Source of the DNA: Cotesia glomerata
Taxonomy: Eukaryota; Arthropoda; Insecta; Hymenoptera; Braconidae
Direction: 5' to 3'
Length of the DNA stretch: 64,000 nucleotides
Assembly (NCBI RefSeq): GCF_020080835.1
Contig: NC_058161.1
Span: forward strand, 3,348,001 to 3,412,000
The position numbers were made by a program, and so were the translations under genes. Positions within the stretch are counted from its first letter, which is position 1, and each line of letters starts with the position of its first letter. The notes beneath the pieces were generated by a model, which was not told the origin of the DNA, made no database searches, and saw only the letters and a program-made list of their open reading frames with translations. This document shows, piece after piece, positions 34,762 to 48,034 of the stretch.

Positions 34762-35096
34762 GTAAGTGTTTTTTATTTTCAATTTTTGAGTTTTTAAACT
34801 TATAAAAGTTTACGTGAGTCGGAAATATTTTCCCCTTAAATCGGTAAGAGGCAAATTGATTCATAAATTTTCAATCGAAGCATTGATTTGCCATCAGAAC
34901 CCTCGGTCTTGGGTCTTCAGGATTTTTTTTATAATATTTTATTATTATTATTATACATTAAAAAATCATCTCGGTTTTATTAGAAAGGGAAAAGGGTGTT
35001 TTGAATACATTGTGGAAAGTTATATTCTTATTATTAGGGTTCGAAGTTTCAAGGAGGAAAATACGATAAGAGAATGTTTAAAAATAGCGAGTAAGA

Positions 35097-36335
35097 TATG
35101 AAATTTGTAATAAAAAGTCAGAATTTAACACTCGTAATTTCAATTTATGGATTTTTTAAATTGTTTTTTGGAAAATTTATTATTTTTTTAATTTATCAGA
35201 TTAACACTAGCTCAAAAGTTCAAATTTTTTTCTAAAGAAAAAAATTTTCAATTATTTTCCGAGAATAAATTTGATAATTTTTTTGAGAATTTTCAAAATT
35301 CTTAAATCAACATTAAACAGATTTAATGAAGACAAAAACCGTGAAATAAAATTTTTGATAAAAAATTAAAGTGAAAAATGTTTAAAAACTGTCTTAAATA
35401 ATTGAAGAAATCTTCAGATTATTTTTCCTTAATTTGTTCAATGATAAAAACATTGAATATTTTTTGGAAAAAATTCTGTAATGTTTATTAGCATAAAAAT
35501 TTTTTTTTTTCACTGAATAGAACCTAAATTAACTAAAAATACGAGATTTGTAATAAAAAGTCAGAATTTAACACTCGTAATTCCAATTTATGGATTTTTA
35601 AAATTGTTTTTTATTTTTTTAATCTATCAGATGAAAAAACTTAATAATTTTTTTGAGAATTTCCAAATTTTAAAATTAACTCTGAATAAATTCAGTAAAG
35701 ATAAAAAACCGTGAAATAAAATTTCTGACAAGAAATCAAAGTGAAAAATGTTTGAAAACTGTCTTAAATAATTGAAGAAATCTTCAGATTATTTTTCCTT
35801 AATTTGTTCAATGATAAAAATCATTGAATATTTTTTGGAAAAAATTCTGTAATGTTTATTAGCATAAAAAATTTTTTTTTTACTGAATAGAACCTAAATT
35901 AATTAAAGATACGAGATTTATAATAAAATGTCAGATTTTAATACTTATAATTCCAATTTATGGATTTTTAAAATTGTTTTTTAGAAAATTCTTTATTTTT
36001 TTAATTTATCAGATTAACACTAGCTCAAAAGTTCAAATTTTTCTTCTAAAAATGTAAATTTTTAATTTTTTTTCCACGAATAAGCTTAATAATTTTTTTT
36101 TAATTTCCAAAATTCTAAAATTAACACTAAAGAGATTTAATGAAGACAAAAAAAATTTCTGACAAAAAATCAAAGTGAAAAATGTCTTAAATAATTGAAG
36201 AAATCTTCAGATAATCTTTCCTTAATTTTTTTAATAATAAAAATCATTGAATATTTTTTAGAAAAAATTCTGTAACGCTTATTAGCATAAAAAAATATTT
36301 TTTTACTGAATAGAACCTAAATTAACTAAAGATAC
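35097..36335 (+). repeat. Tandem repeat, three copies of about 370-445 bp
   Basis: AATTGAAGAAATCTTCAGAT, GAATAGAACCTAAATTAA and TTTGTAATAAAAAGTCAG recur in order. Units start near 35097, 35540 and 35910, and the last ends near 36335. Unit 2 is shortened. Confidence 0.8.
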
Positions 36336-38884
36336 GAGTAATTTCAAGGCTCTAATTTAAATGTAAGTAAATATTTTGTTCAATTGGCAATTTTCCAAAA
36401 TTTTACTCCGGATATCAACAGTTTATTCTTATTATCGGTGAATACACATGAGTTTTCTTTTTTATTAGTTTCTAGCCGCGAGCAAATGTTCTTTTCCGTA
36501 TTTCCTTGGAGTACGTAGAAACATATATATATATGACTGTCGTTTTCATGAATATCAACATGCTCCAGTGGAGCTAGTGCAAACACAATATGGAAAACCC
36601 GACTGTTGTTTTGTTTCACAATTTATAAACTTTCTTATTATGTTTCCTCAAATAATAATAAACACACTCGAATTCATGCTGGTAAACAAACATGTATGTT
36701 TATAAATTTTTCTTAGAGCTTTTTTTCAAATTTTTTTTGAAAGAAAAAATTTCTCCAGTAAATTCCTTCGACAACCCTTTAAAAGATAACAAACTCCTCT
36801 TCAAAGTATTATCGATGATAAACTAAGTAGAATTTTGTTTAACTTCAAAAATTTTCAAAATCACACAAAAAAAAATTTTTTTCATACCTCGATAAGTCCC
36901 ACAATTTTGAAGGGACCTTTATAAAACTGAAGGGGGTTCTTTTTAATGTTGTTAACATGATTGTAATTGAATTTGAACAAAATCGGCCGAGTAGTTTCAA
37001 AATGGCGGCTATCAACCATTTTTGAAAGATCAAAAAATTCATAATATTTGTTTGTGTTCATAAAATTGGATTTATTTTTAATATTTTATATAAAAAAATA
37101 CTTTTTTGGGTAAATTATAGACAAAATTAATTAATAATATCGTTATTAAATAAATAAGAATTATTTTTATTCAATAAAAAAATTTACTTTGCAGAGTTTT
37201 TATTAATTAATATTCTATATTAAATTTTTTCTGAGAGTAAATTTTATTTTGAAGAGATTGAATTAATTAAAATTAATTAACTCCGCAAATTTTCAGTGAA
37301 CGAGTGACCTTTGAAATTCACAAAATTTTGTTTAATTTAAAATTCAATTATACTGAGTACAATAACCCGGAATAGCTTACTCAAATTACTAGACAGTCGT
37401 TCTCGACAATAATGACCACGAACATGAACATGAACTGTAAATATAGATTACAGAATATTTAAATTATTTTTAATGCTTTTTTAATGACTTTTACAGATCA
37501 ATTTATATTCATCAAATCCCGACATTGAATGAAAATACTTTGACGTTTATAAATTGTGAATTCAATAAATAAAAATAATATTTTAGGATAATGAAGCTTG
37601 TATTATTACACAATTATTGCATATTATTAATATTTATAAAGATATCTATCGGCGATAATTAATTATAGAGTTTCAATCATTGTCAGACGCTCTTATTTTT
37701 GGAAGACTTTGATATTAATAAATTTTGTGTGTCAATTAGTTTCTTTAGACGAATAATACTAGAGACAAAGACAATAATTATGAAATGAATTGTTAAATAT
37801 GACGGAGATGTTGTAAGAGCCATTGTTAGATAAAATGAGAAAATTGATGATTAGTTAATTAATTATAAATTATAATATAACAGTAATTGTAATGAGTGTC
37901 AATGGCAGGCAAAGGAATATTTATATTTATATATAAGTTTCTTTGGATGTAAAATTGAATTTTACTTCGGGTTTGATGCAACAGTTCTATTTAAGTTTCT
38001 ATGAAAATGTAATTGTTAGGTGAATTTATAAATTTAATGAATTTTATATTGCAGTTACATAAAGCGGAAAAATATTCTGTGTTTGATGAAAAATAAATTT
38101 TCTAATTGTTACAAAAATGAACTGTTTTTAATTGAAATTTGTTTATTTTTTTTTTTTTTTTTTTTTTTTTGACAGACGGAACATTAAACTCAGACGAAAG
38201 AAGAAAAAATAAATTTTATTAAATATTTTTTATTATGAGTAACAAAATAGGTGAATAAAAAATTTTTTTATAAATTTTAGGAATGTAGAAGTTTATTAAA
38301 ATAATAAATAGTAAATTTTTTTTTATAGAAAAATTTATGAAAAAACTGTTTTCTCAAAATTTTTGTAAAATTTTGAGTACTTATACTCATAAGTATGAAT
38401 TTTTTTAAATAATCCTTGAGGCACTAAATTTAAAAATATTAGTATTTAAAATTTGTATATTTTACATACAAACCCGATGCTGACCGACGTTCAAGCGAAC
38501 GTTTTATTAAATATCAATCGTACTTTTCTTAGGATTGTTTTAAAAAACTGAGAATCATTAATTGAAGATATAACAAGTATTTTTTATCAAAAATAACATA
38601 AACGAGCGGTATTGATTTTTTTATAAAAAATGTTTGAATTTAGTGACTATCGATATTTTACGTGAGTGGAAGTAAGTGAGCGATAGTCTGTAAAGAGAGG
38701 CAACACTAGTGCGTGAGAAAGAAACCAATACCCATAACCTATTGGTGTCTTTTTCTTGTCTAGAAACGTCTTTAAGCGCTCAAAAAATTTTACTTTACTA
38801 AATTTTAAATTTAAAAATTATTATAAAGTTAACCCCCATGAAAAAAAAAATATGTCGAAATACATAAAAAATATATTTTAAATA
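36336..38884. other. AT-rich stretch, no gene seen
   Basis: 36400-36650 and 37330-37450 are unique and less AT-rich. A segment near 36895-37030 has a GAACAAAATCGGCCGAGTAG motif like those in several repeats here. Confidence 0.4.
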
Positions 38885-39101
38885 TACACGGAAAAAAGAA
38901 AACTTGAAAAATTACAGTATAAAATGTAAAATCGGTCCTGTCGAAATCAAAACTAGAAAAATTATAGTTTGAAATAACATTTTTTAATTCAATTTAATAT
39001 TTAGAGCTTTCAATTTGAATATTACATTCTACAATGTAATTCTTATAAAATATGTAATAATTACATTTGAAACTGTAATTTTTCCAGTTTTCATCACGAA
39101 C

Positions 39102-39391
39102 AGCCATATTAAAGCAAATTTTAAGGGGAGTTGGGAAAAGAACGGATAGGGAAAGGGGGGACCTACTCAGTGGGAATTTTTCCGTAATTGAAAAAATAAT
39201 CAGACAGCCCAGACTGGGAATCGAACCCAGATCTCTCAGTTACGCGCCAAGGGCTCTACCAGTTAAGCTATCCGAGACAAGTACTGACTACTTTATTCAG
39301 TCACGTATATAAGACCCACCGAGCAAACAACGCCACCGTCCATCTTACGGTAAAGAGCCATATTAAAGCAAATTTTAAGGGAGTTGGGAAA
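39102..39391 (-). mobile_element. tRNA-headed element between 36-bp direct repeats
   Basis: 39102-39138 and 39356-39391 are direct repeats with one indel (AGCCATATTAAAGCAAATTT then AAGG and GAGTTGGGAAA). Reading minus, the insert has ACCGTAAGATGGACGGTG, a TATATACG stretch, the tRNA-like body and CTGTCTGATTATTTTTTC. It sits inside the MITE 38885-39439. Confidence 0.55.
39207..39277 (-). tRNA. tRNA-like sequence (degenerate, CGU-anticodon position)
   Basis: The minus strand has TAGCTTAACTGG (A box), GGTTCGATTCC (B box), a five-pair T stem, a D stem with one wobble and an acceptor stem with one mismatch. CGT sits in the anticodon position, but residue 33 is G. Probably the head of a SINE-like element. 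Confidence 0.4.
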
Positions 39392-39439
39392 TTGTTGCAT
39401 TATATACTGTAATTTTTCGAGTTTTCTTTTTTCCGTGTA

Positions 39440-41070
39440 TTCAAAATCTATAAAAATATATAAAATATGTAGAGTAAATATATTCTTATTAACTAACTTT
39501 TGGCTAATTTTCATAGATATTTTATATATTTCAATTATATAAAATATAGATGAAAATCGGCCAAAAGTTCGTTATTAAAAATATATTTACTATACATATT
39601 TTTTATATATTTATATATTTTTTTTTATATTTCGACATATATTTTTTTTATATTTTTCTTTTATGGGGAAATTCTTGAAAAAATTCAAAACATTATTAAT
39701 GTAATTTTTTATAAATTTTCTCTATAAAAAGCTTAATTTAATAAAAAGTAAGTAGTAATATAATTTAAGTATGTGACGTGACCATCTTTGAATTTATATT
39801 CCATCATTTAAACGTCCTTAAGTATGAAAAAGAAATTTTTTTAAAAAAATAAGAGCTTATATAAAGAAAAAAGTTTTATTTATATTTTTTAAATTTTTAG
39901 TTTAAAAATTGAAAATTTTTAAAAATTCTTTTAAAAATTTTTTATTTGAACCGCATAAGTTCAAAATTGTAAATTTTTTCATCAAAAAATTTATAAAATA
40001 AAAACAAAATAATTTTCTAAGTGAATAATTTTTTTTTGAGAAGATTTTTGCGATTGAAAATTACTAAAAATAAAATAAAGAAAAATTTTATTATAAATAA
40101 TTATAAAAAACTTGATCAAAAAATATTGAATCATTTTTTCCGATAAAAAAAAATTTCGACAAATTCTTCAGCCAGAAATTTGGTAAATAATTAAGTTAAT
40201 CAAAGTATGTATGAATAAATCGAATAAACAAGCATACTCCCTACAAAGAGAGTATTGGAACATCAAAGTAATTAAAAAATAATAATAATGGATAACGTGT
40301 AAGCTCTCCATTAACTCAGCACACACGTTTAGGGCCAACAAACTTACTATTTAACGATAATACTAAAACAAACCGAGTATTTAACTTTTGATGATGTTAA
40401 ACAGCGACCTCTTCATGCATAGCAGACAAGCGACGATATTATACTGGTAGAAGTCACGTAAACTTTAGCCAAAGAGCTTTTCGGGACTAAATCCAGTACA
40501 GTCTTCTCCGCAATGTATTTACTGCATTCAAGTACCTCGTGCGGTGTATGCAGTATCGGTACTTGGTTCCTGTTTCCTCGTAATAGTTCCCTTGAAATTC
40601 GGTATTACCTCTCCATTATGCCACGAGTCGTATGTGCCCTAAGAGCTTGCAATTACAGGGTGTCTTTTTAATTAAGTTAACTTCATTTACAAGGTAAATG
40701 CCGAAGCTAAACCTCAAACGATATTTTACAACTAAGCTGCCAAATAGTTATCTAAATTAATTAATATTCACCAAACACTAATTTCAATTAAAATCAATTA
40801 AATGTATATCGGTGAGCCAACTCCGGTGTCGGAGCTCGTTAATAAACATTATTGTTTCAATTATTTCTACGGTTTAATTAAATGTTGTCCAATTGGTTTT
40901 ATTTTAATTACATTGATTACTTTTATCAAGGTAATTTGTATTTAATTGTAATGTAAAATATAAAATTGTAGATTTTTTTTTTTTTTTTTTTTTATGAAAA
41001 GAGTGTTTTATAAATGTGAAGGTTAAACGGGTTTTAAAAGTTTAGTTTTAAGTAGTAGCTAACGAGTTTA
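39440..41070. other. Spacer before duplication arm 2
   Basis: 40190-40860 is unique and less AT-rich; it contains no reading frame of note. The rest is low complexity. Confidence 0.4.
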
Positions 41071-41186
41071 ATGCGACTGAAACAAGATTTTAATTATCAT
41101 GCTGTAATTATTACACGCGGTTTAGTTAGAAAAGTTTAAGAAAAACTTTATATTTGTTATTAAAAATTTTTAATTGCTATTTATAA

Positions 41187-42283
41187 TCTATATAAAAGAG
41201 AACAAGAAAAATTTTACGTCCGGGATAGTAATATGATAAAATCGGTTTTTTTAGTGAAATTTAGGGTCATTGCAAAGGTCTTGACTTGAATTTGTGCCTT
41301 TTCAAGGTTTCATATCATTCTCACTGATAGTTAATTTATGATGATAAGTATTTAGACTGTATTCGAAAATTCTCTATCTCGAAATACATAATTAAGAAAT
41401 GACATTGTAGCTTGAGAACTATTGACATTTTTAAAGATCTAAGCTAACTTCGACATAACACTCATCGATACCTTTCATTTGAGTACCTACATCAATTTTT
41501 CATATATTTATATATATATGTATATATGAAAAATATATCAAAATAATATGTTGATACATGTATCTTGATAAATGTAACATCGGGACGCGCATATATCATA
41601 AAAAATGTCAATAATTAAGAAATGACATTGCATCTTGTCAACTAATGACATTTTTAAAGATATAAGCTCATGCCGACATTACACTCATCGAGACCTTTCA
41701 TTTGAGTACCCACATCAATTTTTCATATATTTATATAAATATGTATTTATGAAAAATATATCAAAAATGCATATGGGTACTCAAATGAAAGCTCTTGATG
41801 AGTGTAACATCAAAATGAGTTTATATCTTAAAAATTGTCAATAATTAAGAAATGACCTTGTATCTTGAGAACTATTGACATTTTTCAAGATATAAGCTCA
41901 CCCCGATGTTACACTCATCAAGACCTTTCATTTGAGTACCCACATCAATTTTTTATATATTTCATATATTTATATAAATATGTATATATGAAAAATATAT
42001 CAAAAATGCATATGGGTACTTAAATGAAAGCTCTTGATAAGTGTAACATCGGAATGAGCTTATATTTTTAAAATATATATTATGTATATGCATATATGAA
42101 AAATATATCAAAATGCATGTGGGTACTCAAATGAAAGCTCTTGATGTAATATCAGGATGAGCTTATATCTTTAAAAACATCAATATCTAAGAAAGTACAG
42201 TGCAATTTAACAAAAGTCATTATTTAATGAAGCTAAATAGTGCACTAGTCACGGCAGTCACATAGTGACTGCAAGGTTGCTAG
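41187..42283 (+). mobile_element. Helitron-like element, copy c (inside the inverted duplication arm)
   Basis: It starts TCTATATAAAAGAGAACAAG and ends with the same hairpin and GCAAGGTTGCTAG. It interrupts a sequence that is continuous in the other arm around 33300-33320, which gives an exact empty site. Four or more minisatellite units are present. Confidence 0.8.
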
Positions 42284-42364
42284 TAATAATAATAATTCAA
42301 ACCGAATTTACTAACATGTTATTGGCCTACATTGTTATTTTTCGAAAACTATGATACTTTCTAT

Positions 42365-42631
42365 TTATATGAGACTCTGACACTTTACTGTTTTTGATAA
42401 CCAAGCTTTCCGGCAATCTTGAGTGCAGAACTCTTCTCAACTAACACACTGAAGACACAAATAATTAAAAATAATTAAAAAAAAATAAATTAATCAATAA
42501 CGAATATTTGTAATAAAAATAATATACAGTCATAAAGATTCGCCTTCGGGTTTATATCCCTCTATAGTTACGTTCATGATAACATTAGTCATGACAGCGA
42601 CTAGAAGAAACAACACAATTATTTTCGACAT
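42365..42631 (-). pseudogene. Broken inverted copy of the secreted peptide gene
   Basis: Exon 1 is 42536-42631 and exon 2 is 42365-42448, reading on the minus strand with no indels. Compared with the copy at 32957-33223, the donor GT has become TT (42534-42535). The fourth codon of exon 2 has changed from TGG to TGA (42437-42439). The first cysteine of the CC pair is now phenylalanine, and a glycine near the third cysteine position is arginine. The signal-peptide exon has only a V-to-I change. Without splicing, translation would stop after 33 residues just past the linker. The TATA box, initiator and first-exon donor remain, so it may still be transcribed. Confidence 0.8.
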
Positions 42632-43533
42632 TGTCAATTCAACGACTGAATTTTAAAACTAATTACATTGAATATTTTCTAAAATTTTTACTATTGCATA
42701 CTATTTCTAATTAATTTTCCGCGGAATTTTGTATCGAAAAATTTACAAATATTATAAAATTATTTGACAAAGTACACTCGAAAGAATGTTCTGATATTTT
42801 TTAACGGGTGTACAATGATGATTTATTTTAAAAATTAATACTCACTTGTCTTTTGATCAGAATTATAATCAAGACTTCTTGAAAAGTTCAAAATTTTACT
42901 GAAGACAAATAGCGACTGAATTCGATAGTCTTAACCCCTGAATATATACCTCGCCTCTTATCAAAATATCCTCGGGTTACATAGACAAGTATAGCAACTA
43001 TGTTTCGTAAGCAGTAATTAATACGACGCTAAAGTTCGCATTATTAGTACGTAATGTTTTCGTTTTTTTTAATTTGGCTAATAATTTTTGTCGATGCTAA
43101 ACTAATACTTTAAAGGCCAGTTTTTGCAGCGATAACCATATATATCTCAAATAATTGCAATTATGGTTATTGTTAGAAACGAGTTACCTAATCGTTCACC
43201 GTGCTCTTTGCATATTGTTACTAAACAATTATTCAAAAAAACAAACCAATTATTTTTTATGATAACTAAAAAATAATGTTAATATTTTTTAAAACTTAAG
43301 TTAGGTAATTTCGCGAATTTACCATTATAAAAATAAAATCAACTGTAAATTAAAAAGTTTCAGGCCTTAATTGTCAAGCAGCTAATTTAATTAGAAAACA
43401 ATTCCAATCATTAAAATAATTATTTTGTAATTATAAAAATGACCTTGACTTAAATTTCATCATAATTTAAATTTTCAATTCTAATTTCACCCAAAAAATT
43501 TGAATATTAATTAAAAAAAATATTCATTCCGTA

Positions 43534-44329
43534 CCTTTGAAGGTTAATAAAAAAAAAAAATTTGCGTAATCAAGATCGAATAAGATCACAGTCTTACAGT
43601 CCCGACTTTCTCGCTAGCCTATAAATAGATAGAAGCTATTGACTCGTCGGCGAGAAAGATATAAAACGTGATTATTAACATCAATGACTATGCCTATAAC
43701 TGTAACAAATAAAAGATTGTAATTACGATAAGGCAGAATGTTTATTTGATTCCTGAGCAAAGTTTAATAAAAGATAAAGAGGGAAAAAATGCGAAGAATG
43801 TAAAATCGTGCCATTGAAATGTGTGTCTATATTATAGTAAAATCCCGAGTAAGACTCTTGGACTTTAAAAAAGACGGCACGTTACGGCGTTTCATCTTCA
43901 AGTCAGCACAAGCTCAGCTTTTCTTCTTCCTTTCGCGCGTTCTCTTGTTGCTAACCATCCGGGCTTGTCACATCAACCAATCGTGTCCGGCCCTTCCTAC
44001 TACGCATATCGATTCTGAGAAAACTAGACCGATTTCATCGAATACCCTCACTCACACTCACATAAACACACACACACACACACACACATTTTTATCTAAA
44101 GGATTGAAAAATATTCTCAAGATAATACGCCTAGATTTTTCTTCCTGTCGTTTATCTTATTCCTCATTTTTTTCCAATCTTACGCAAAAAAATATTTTTT
44201 AATATGAATATAAAATGTTTTTTATATCAAATTTTTTATAAAAAGAATGAAACATTTTTTTTTTAATATTAAATTGATCAAAAAAAGAGTAAAATTCTTA
44301 TTTTTCAATAAAAATTCATACATAATTTT
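43534..44329. other. Stretch outside duplication arm 2, no gene supported
   Basis: A TATAAATAG box at about 43620 and an inverted pair CTTTCTCGC/GGCGAGAAAG (43606-43660) are visible. The 127-codon frame at 43819-44202 reads through the CA repeat and is unlikely to be real. Confidence 0.4.
44066..44088. repeat. (CA)n microsatellite
   Basis: Eleven CA repeats. Their presence in a frame produces the HTHTHT stretch of a spurious ORF. Confidence 0.9.
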
Positions 44330-45200
44330 TTGCTCTCATTTGAAGGCTAGATTTTTTTTTTGCGCGCGCAGCCTGCCATTTTATGTAACGCGACTCCATC
44401 TTGCTTAATGACGCCAAAAATTCTTTTTTAGTTATAAATGAATTTAAAATATTTGTTATTATTAAAAAAATTTTTAAAATGTTAAAAAATATTTTTTAAT
44501 ATAAATACAAATTTTTTTTTATATCAAATTTATTGAAAAAAATAACATTTTTTTTAATTTAAAAAAAATTGATCAAAATAATAATAATTATTATGATAAA
44601 TAATGAAATTTTTTTTATTTTTCAATAAAAATTTATACAAAAATTTTTTTCTCCCATTTTAAGGTTAGATTTGTTTTTATGCGCGCGCACCCCACCATTT
44701 TATGTAACGTGACTCCATCTTGCTTTATATGATGCCAAAAAATTCTTTTTTATTTATAAATGAATTTACAATATTTTTTATCATTAAAAAAATTTTTCAA
44801 ATGTTAAAAAATATTTTTTAATATGAATATAAATTTTTTTTTATACCAAATTTATTGAAAAAAAGAATGAAATTTTTTTTATATTAAATTGATCAAAAAA
44901 ATAATGAAATCTTTTTTATTTTTCAATAAAAATTTATACAAAAATTTTTTGCTCTCATTTAAAGGCTAGATATTTTTTTATGCGCGCGCAGCCTACCATT
45001 TTATGTAACGCGACTCCATCTTGCTTTATATGATGCTAAAAAATTCTTTTTTTAGTTGTAAATTAATTTAAAATATTTATTTTGATTAAAAAAATTTTTT
45101 AAATGTTAAAAAATATTTTTTAATATGAATACAAAATTTTTTATGCGCGCGCAGCCCACCATTTTATGTAACGCGACTACATCTTGCTTTATTGATGCTA
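44330..45200 (+). repeat. Tandem repeat with a GC-rich core, four copies
   Basis: The core GCGCGCGCAGCC followed by CCATTTTATGTAACGCGACT starts near 44363, 44682, 44984 and 45145; the last unit is shortened. The rest of each unit is AT-rich. Confidence 0.8.
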
Positions 45201-47629
45201 CAAAATTCTTTTTTAGTTATAAATTAATTAAAAATATTTTTTATCATTAAAAAAATTGTTTTAAATGTTAAAAAATATTTTTTTTTATCTTCTGCAGTAT
45301 CAAAAAAATTTTTTTTATAAAAAAAATGTATTTTCTTACCAAAAAAATTTTTATTTTCAATAAAATTGTCTGAAAAAAAAAAAAAAAAAAAAACAATGGG
45401 TTAAAAAAATGAATAAAAAGGTCATTTTTATTTCGAAGAGTTAATGTAAAAGTAACGTCACAACCTTGGTACACGTCACTAGAGTACTTTTGTCCCGAGT
45501 ACTCGATACACACAATACAGAACAAAGAGCATCGACGATGCGGAAATGACGGAAGAGTATATGAGCCACGCTGTCGTCATTTGACACCCCCGTTTTCACG
45601 ATTACTCATTTGATATTATTTAAATAAACTTTTATCTGACCCAATACGGCAACAGCATCAGTTTTGCAGTCGCTGCATAAATATAAATATCCATCCACAT
45701 ATGTATTTACATTTACACACCGACTATTGGATAAACATTGAACTTTTGAGTTTCAGATCAATATACAACCTACACCCTAACTATATTTTCGAACGAGATG
45801 TTCAATCGGATTAGCATTATACATCATATTTTTGTTTGACATTCATTTTTGTTATTTATTATACACCGGATGCTTTTATTTAATTGGGGATTAACTAATT
45901 TTACTTTTTTAGTAAAATTGCTTGAATTTCAACTTTTTCTATCTAAAAAAAAAAAAAAGTATTGTAATCACTTACGTATTTTCGTTAAGGGTCACTTACA
46001 TTAATTTAATGCGCAAATTTAAAATGATCTTGTAACCTTTACTGTACGATGAACATCTCTCATCCGCTTACAAAACAAACAAGTGCTTTTCGAAAAAAAA
46101 AAAAATGTATATATATATATGTAATGTATCCTCTTGAGGTTTCTATCATTCTTTACTTTGAGAATAAAGAATATTTACCAAAAGCACATTTGTACATATC
46201 ATCACATCCCTCGGTAACTTTCATTATTTTTTTCCTTTGAAGGATTCAAAGTTTAGTCCGTCAAAGCCAAAGAATTTTTTTAAAATTAGATAATTCAAAT
46301 TTTTTACCCGAAAAAAAAAACATCTTATATGGTTACATTTTGCCATATCAAGCTATATATCAAAATAAAATAATTTATTTACTTTTTAAATAAAATAAGA
46401 GCTTCAATTAATTTTTTTTCAATTCAAATTAGGAGTCAGATAATCTAAAAAAAGAAAAAAAAATGGTAAAAAAGTTCTCAATCAATTAATATTGATACAA
46501 AATATGACTTCTATGATATATATTTATTGAAAGAAAAAAAATTTAATAATTAAATTAAGTTAGGCTTTTATTCAAGTAAAAAAAATGCTTTTTAATTATA
46601 TTTTAAAACTTAACTCTCTAGTTAGGAGACGATTTAGCGACCACGCGCCATCTGTCGGACAAAGCCGGAACTATTTCTTATTGAAAAATTATATATGCCC
46701 TTTATATGAACATATCAAGTCTTATATGGGGATATTAAGTCATATTGGGGTGGATCAAGCCAGATATGATCAATTTTTCTTATCGAGCCATATTACGCTG
46801 TTCAAAAAATTGTATATGAACATATCAGACCATTCATAAGCTTTATATATAGTTTTATGGCTGTAAATGGCTTGATTTGGCCAATTTTTTTTATCTGGCC
46901 GTAATAAAAAGTATCAAAAATTGTATGTCGACATATCTTACTATGTAGCATTCAAATATTTTAACAAATTACCATCTGAGATGAAAACTTTGAATGATAA
47001 GAAGAAACTAATAAATAAAAAACTGAGAGAATTGATAAAAATAGATAATTAGTTGAAAATCATGATATTAAAATAATTTATACAATAATATTATTTACAA
47101 AATTTATAAAATCCATTTTAAATAAGGTAAAATTTTGCTCAGTCAAACTTGCTAGGCTGATATTATTTTAGCTTGCACTGTATAAGGTATTATTATTATA
47201 ACTATTTACTATATATAAGTCATTATATTGCTATACGCACCTCTATAGAATTTTGTTGTAACGAAAATGATAAATATAATTTTAATAAAAATATCTGATA
47301 ATATAAGATCAGATATAGGCACATTGAATTTTTTGGACATTTATGACACGATCATAAAATTTTTTAATAGATTTTAATGATTTAAAAAAAAAAATATGTG
47401 TGTGTATCAAAGTACACAGGTAAGGAGTGAAACTTCTTTATGACTTATCATTTTTCTACTGTTTACAATTTCACAGAAATTGGGTAGATAAGACTTAAGA
47501 AAAAAAATCTTTTCAGTATTAAATTAAAGCTATTTTAGTATTATAGCTATGCATACAAATAATATGAATAAATCATTTTATCATTTCTCTTATTATAATT
47601 ATTGTATTTCATCAATTATGATCGCATCG
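45201..47629. other. AT-rich stretch, no gene seen
   Basis: 45430-45800 is unique and less AT-rich. 46320-46960 has scattered TATATGG/CATATCA words of a decayed repeat. Confidence 0.4.
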
Positions 47630-48034
47630 TACACTGATAGAAGGATTTAGTATAGAGTACTAAATTGATTTAGTAACAAAATTTTTATTCATTTAATTGG
47701 GAGAAACAAATATTTTGTACACATCAATATTATTTGTTACAGTTTAATAAATGATTTCTTTATATGAACAAAGCCTTATTACATGGAAATAAATATTTAG
47801 TTCCACCAAATAATATTTAGTAACAGGTACTAAATATTTCTTTGGCAAGTATTGTCGGTAGATGGCTATGCTTTAATTCCAACGTTTATGTGATACATAA
47901 CCTATTCACTAACTTAGATTACTTTATTCAGCTCGATTTTGGGAGATTTATTAAACCTTTAAAAGCACACATACTCCCAATAAATATCTTCTATTTATGT
48001 CTTTTCTCAGTGGAGTTCCCGAGAAAAAATGTTT

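Larger units (their letters stand above)
38885..39439. mobile_element. MITE with TACACGGAAAAAAGAAAAC termini
   Basis: The right end GTTTTCTTTTTTCCGTGTA is the exact reverse complement. Internal words are TACAGT and GTAATTTTTC. It hosts the tRNA-headed insertion at 39102-39391. Confidence 0.8.
41071..43533 (-). repeat. Inverted duplication, arm 2 (pseudogene, Helitron-like insertion)
   Basis: Removing 41187-42283 leaves about 1370 bp that pair with 33437-32053. The arms are separated by about 7.6 kb. The Helitron-like element is absent from arm 1, so it inserted after duplication or only in this copy. Confidence 0.85.

Noticed and set aside
43819..44202. 127-codon frame, the longest single frame in the window
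   Set aside because: It runs through a (CA)n microsatellite giving HTHTHT and has no domain or splice support.
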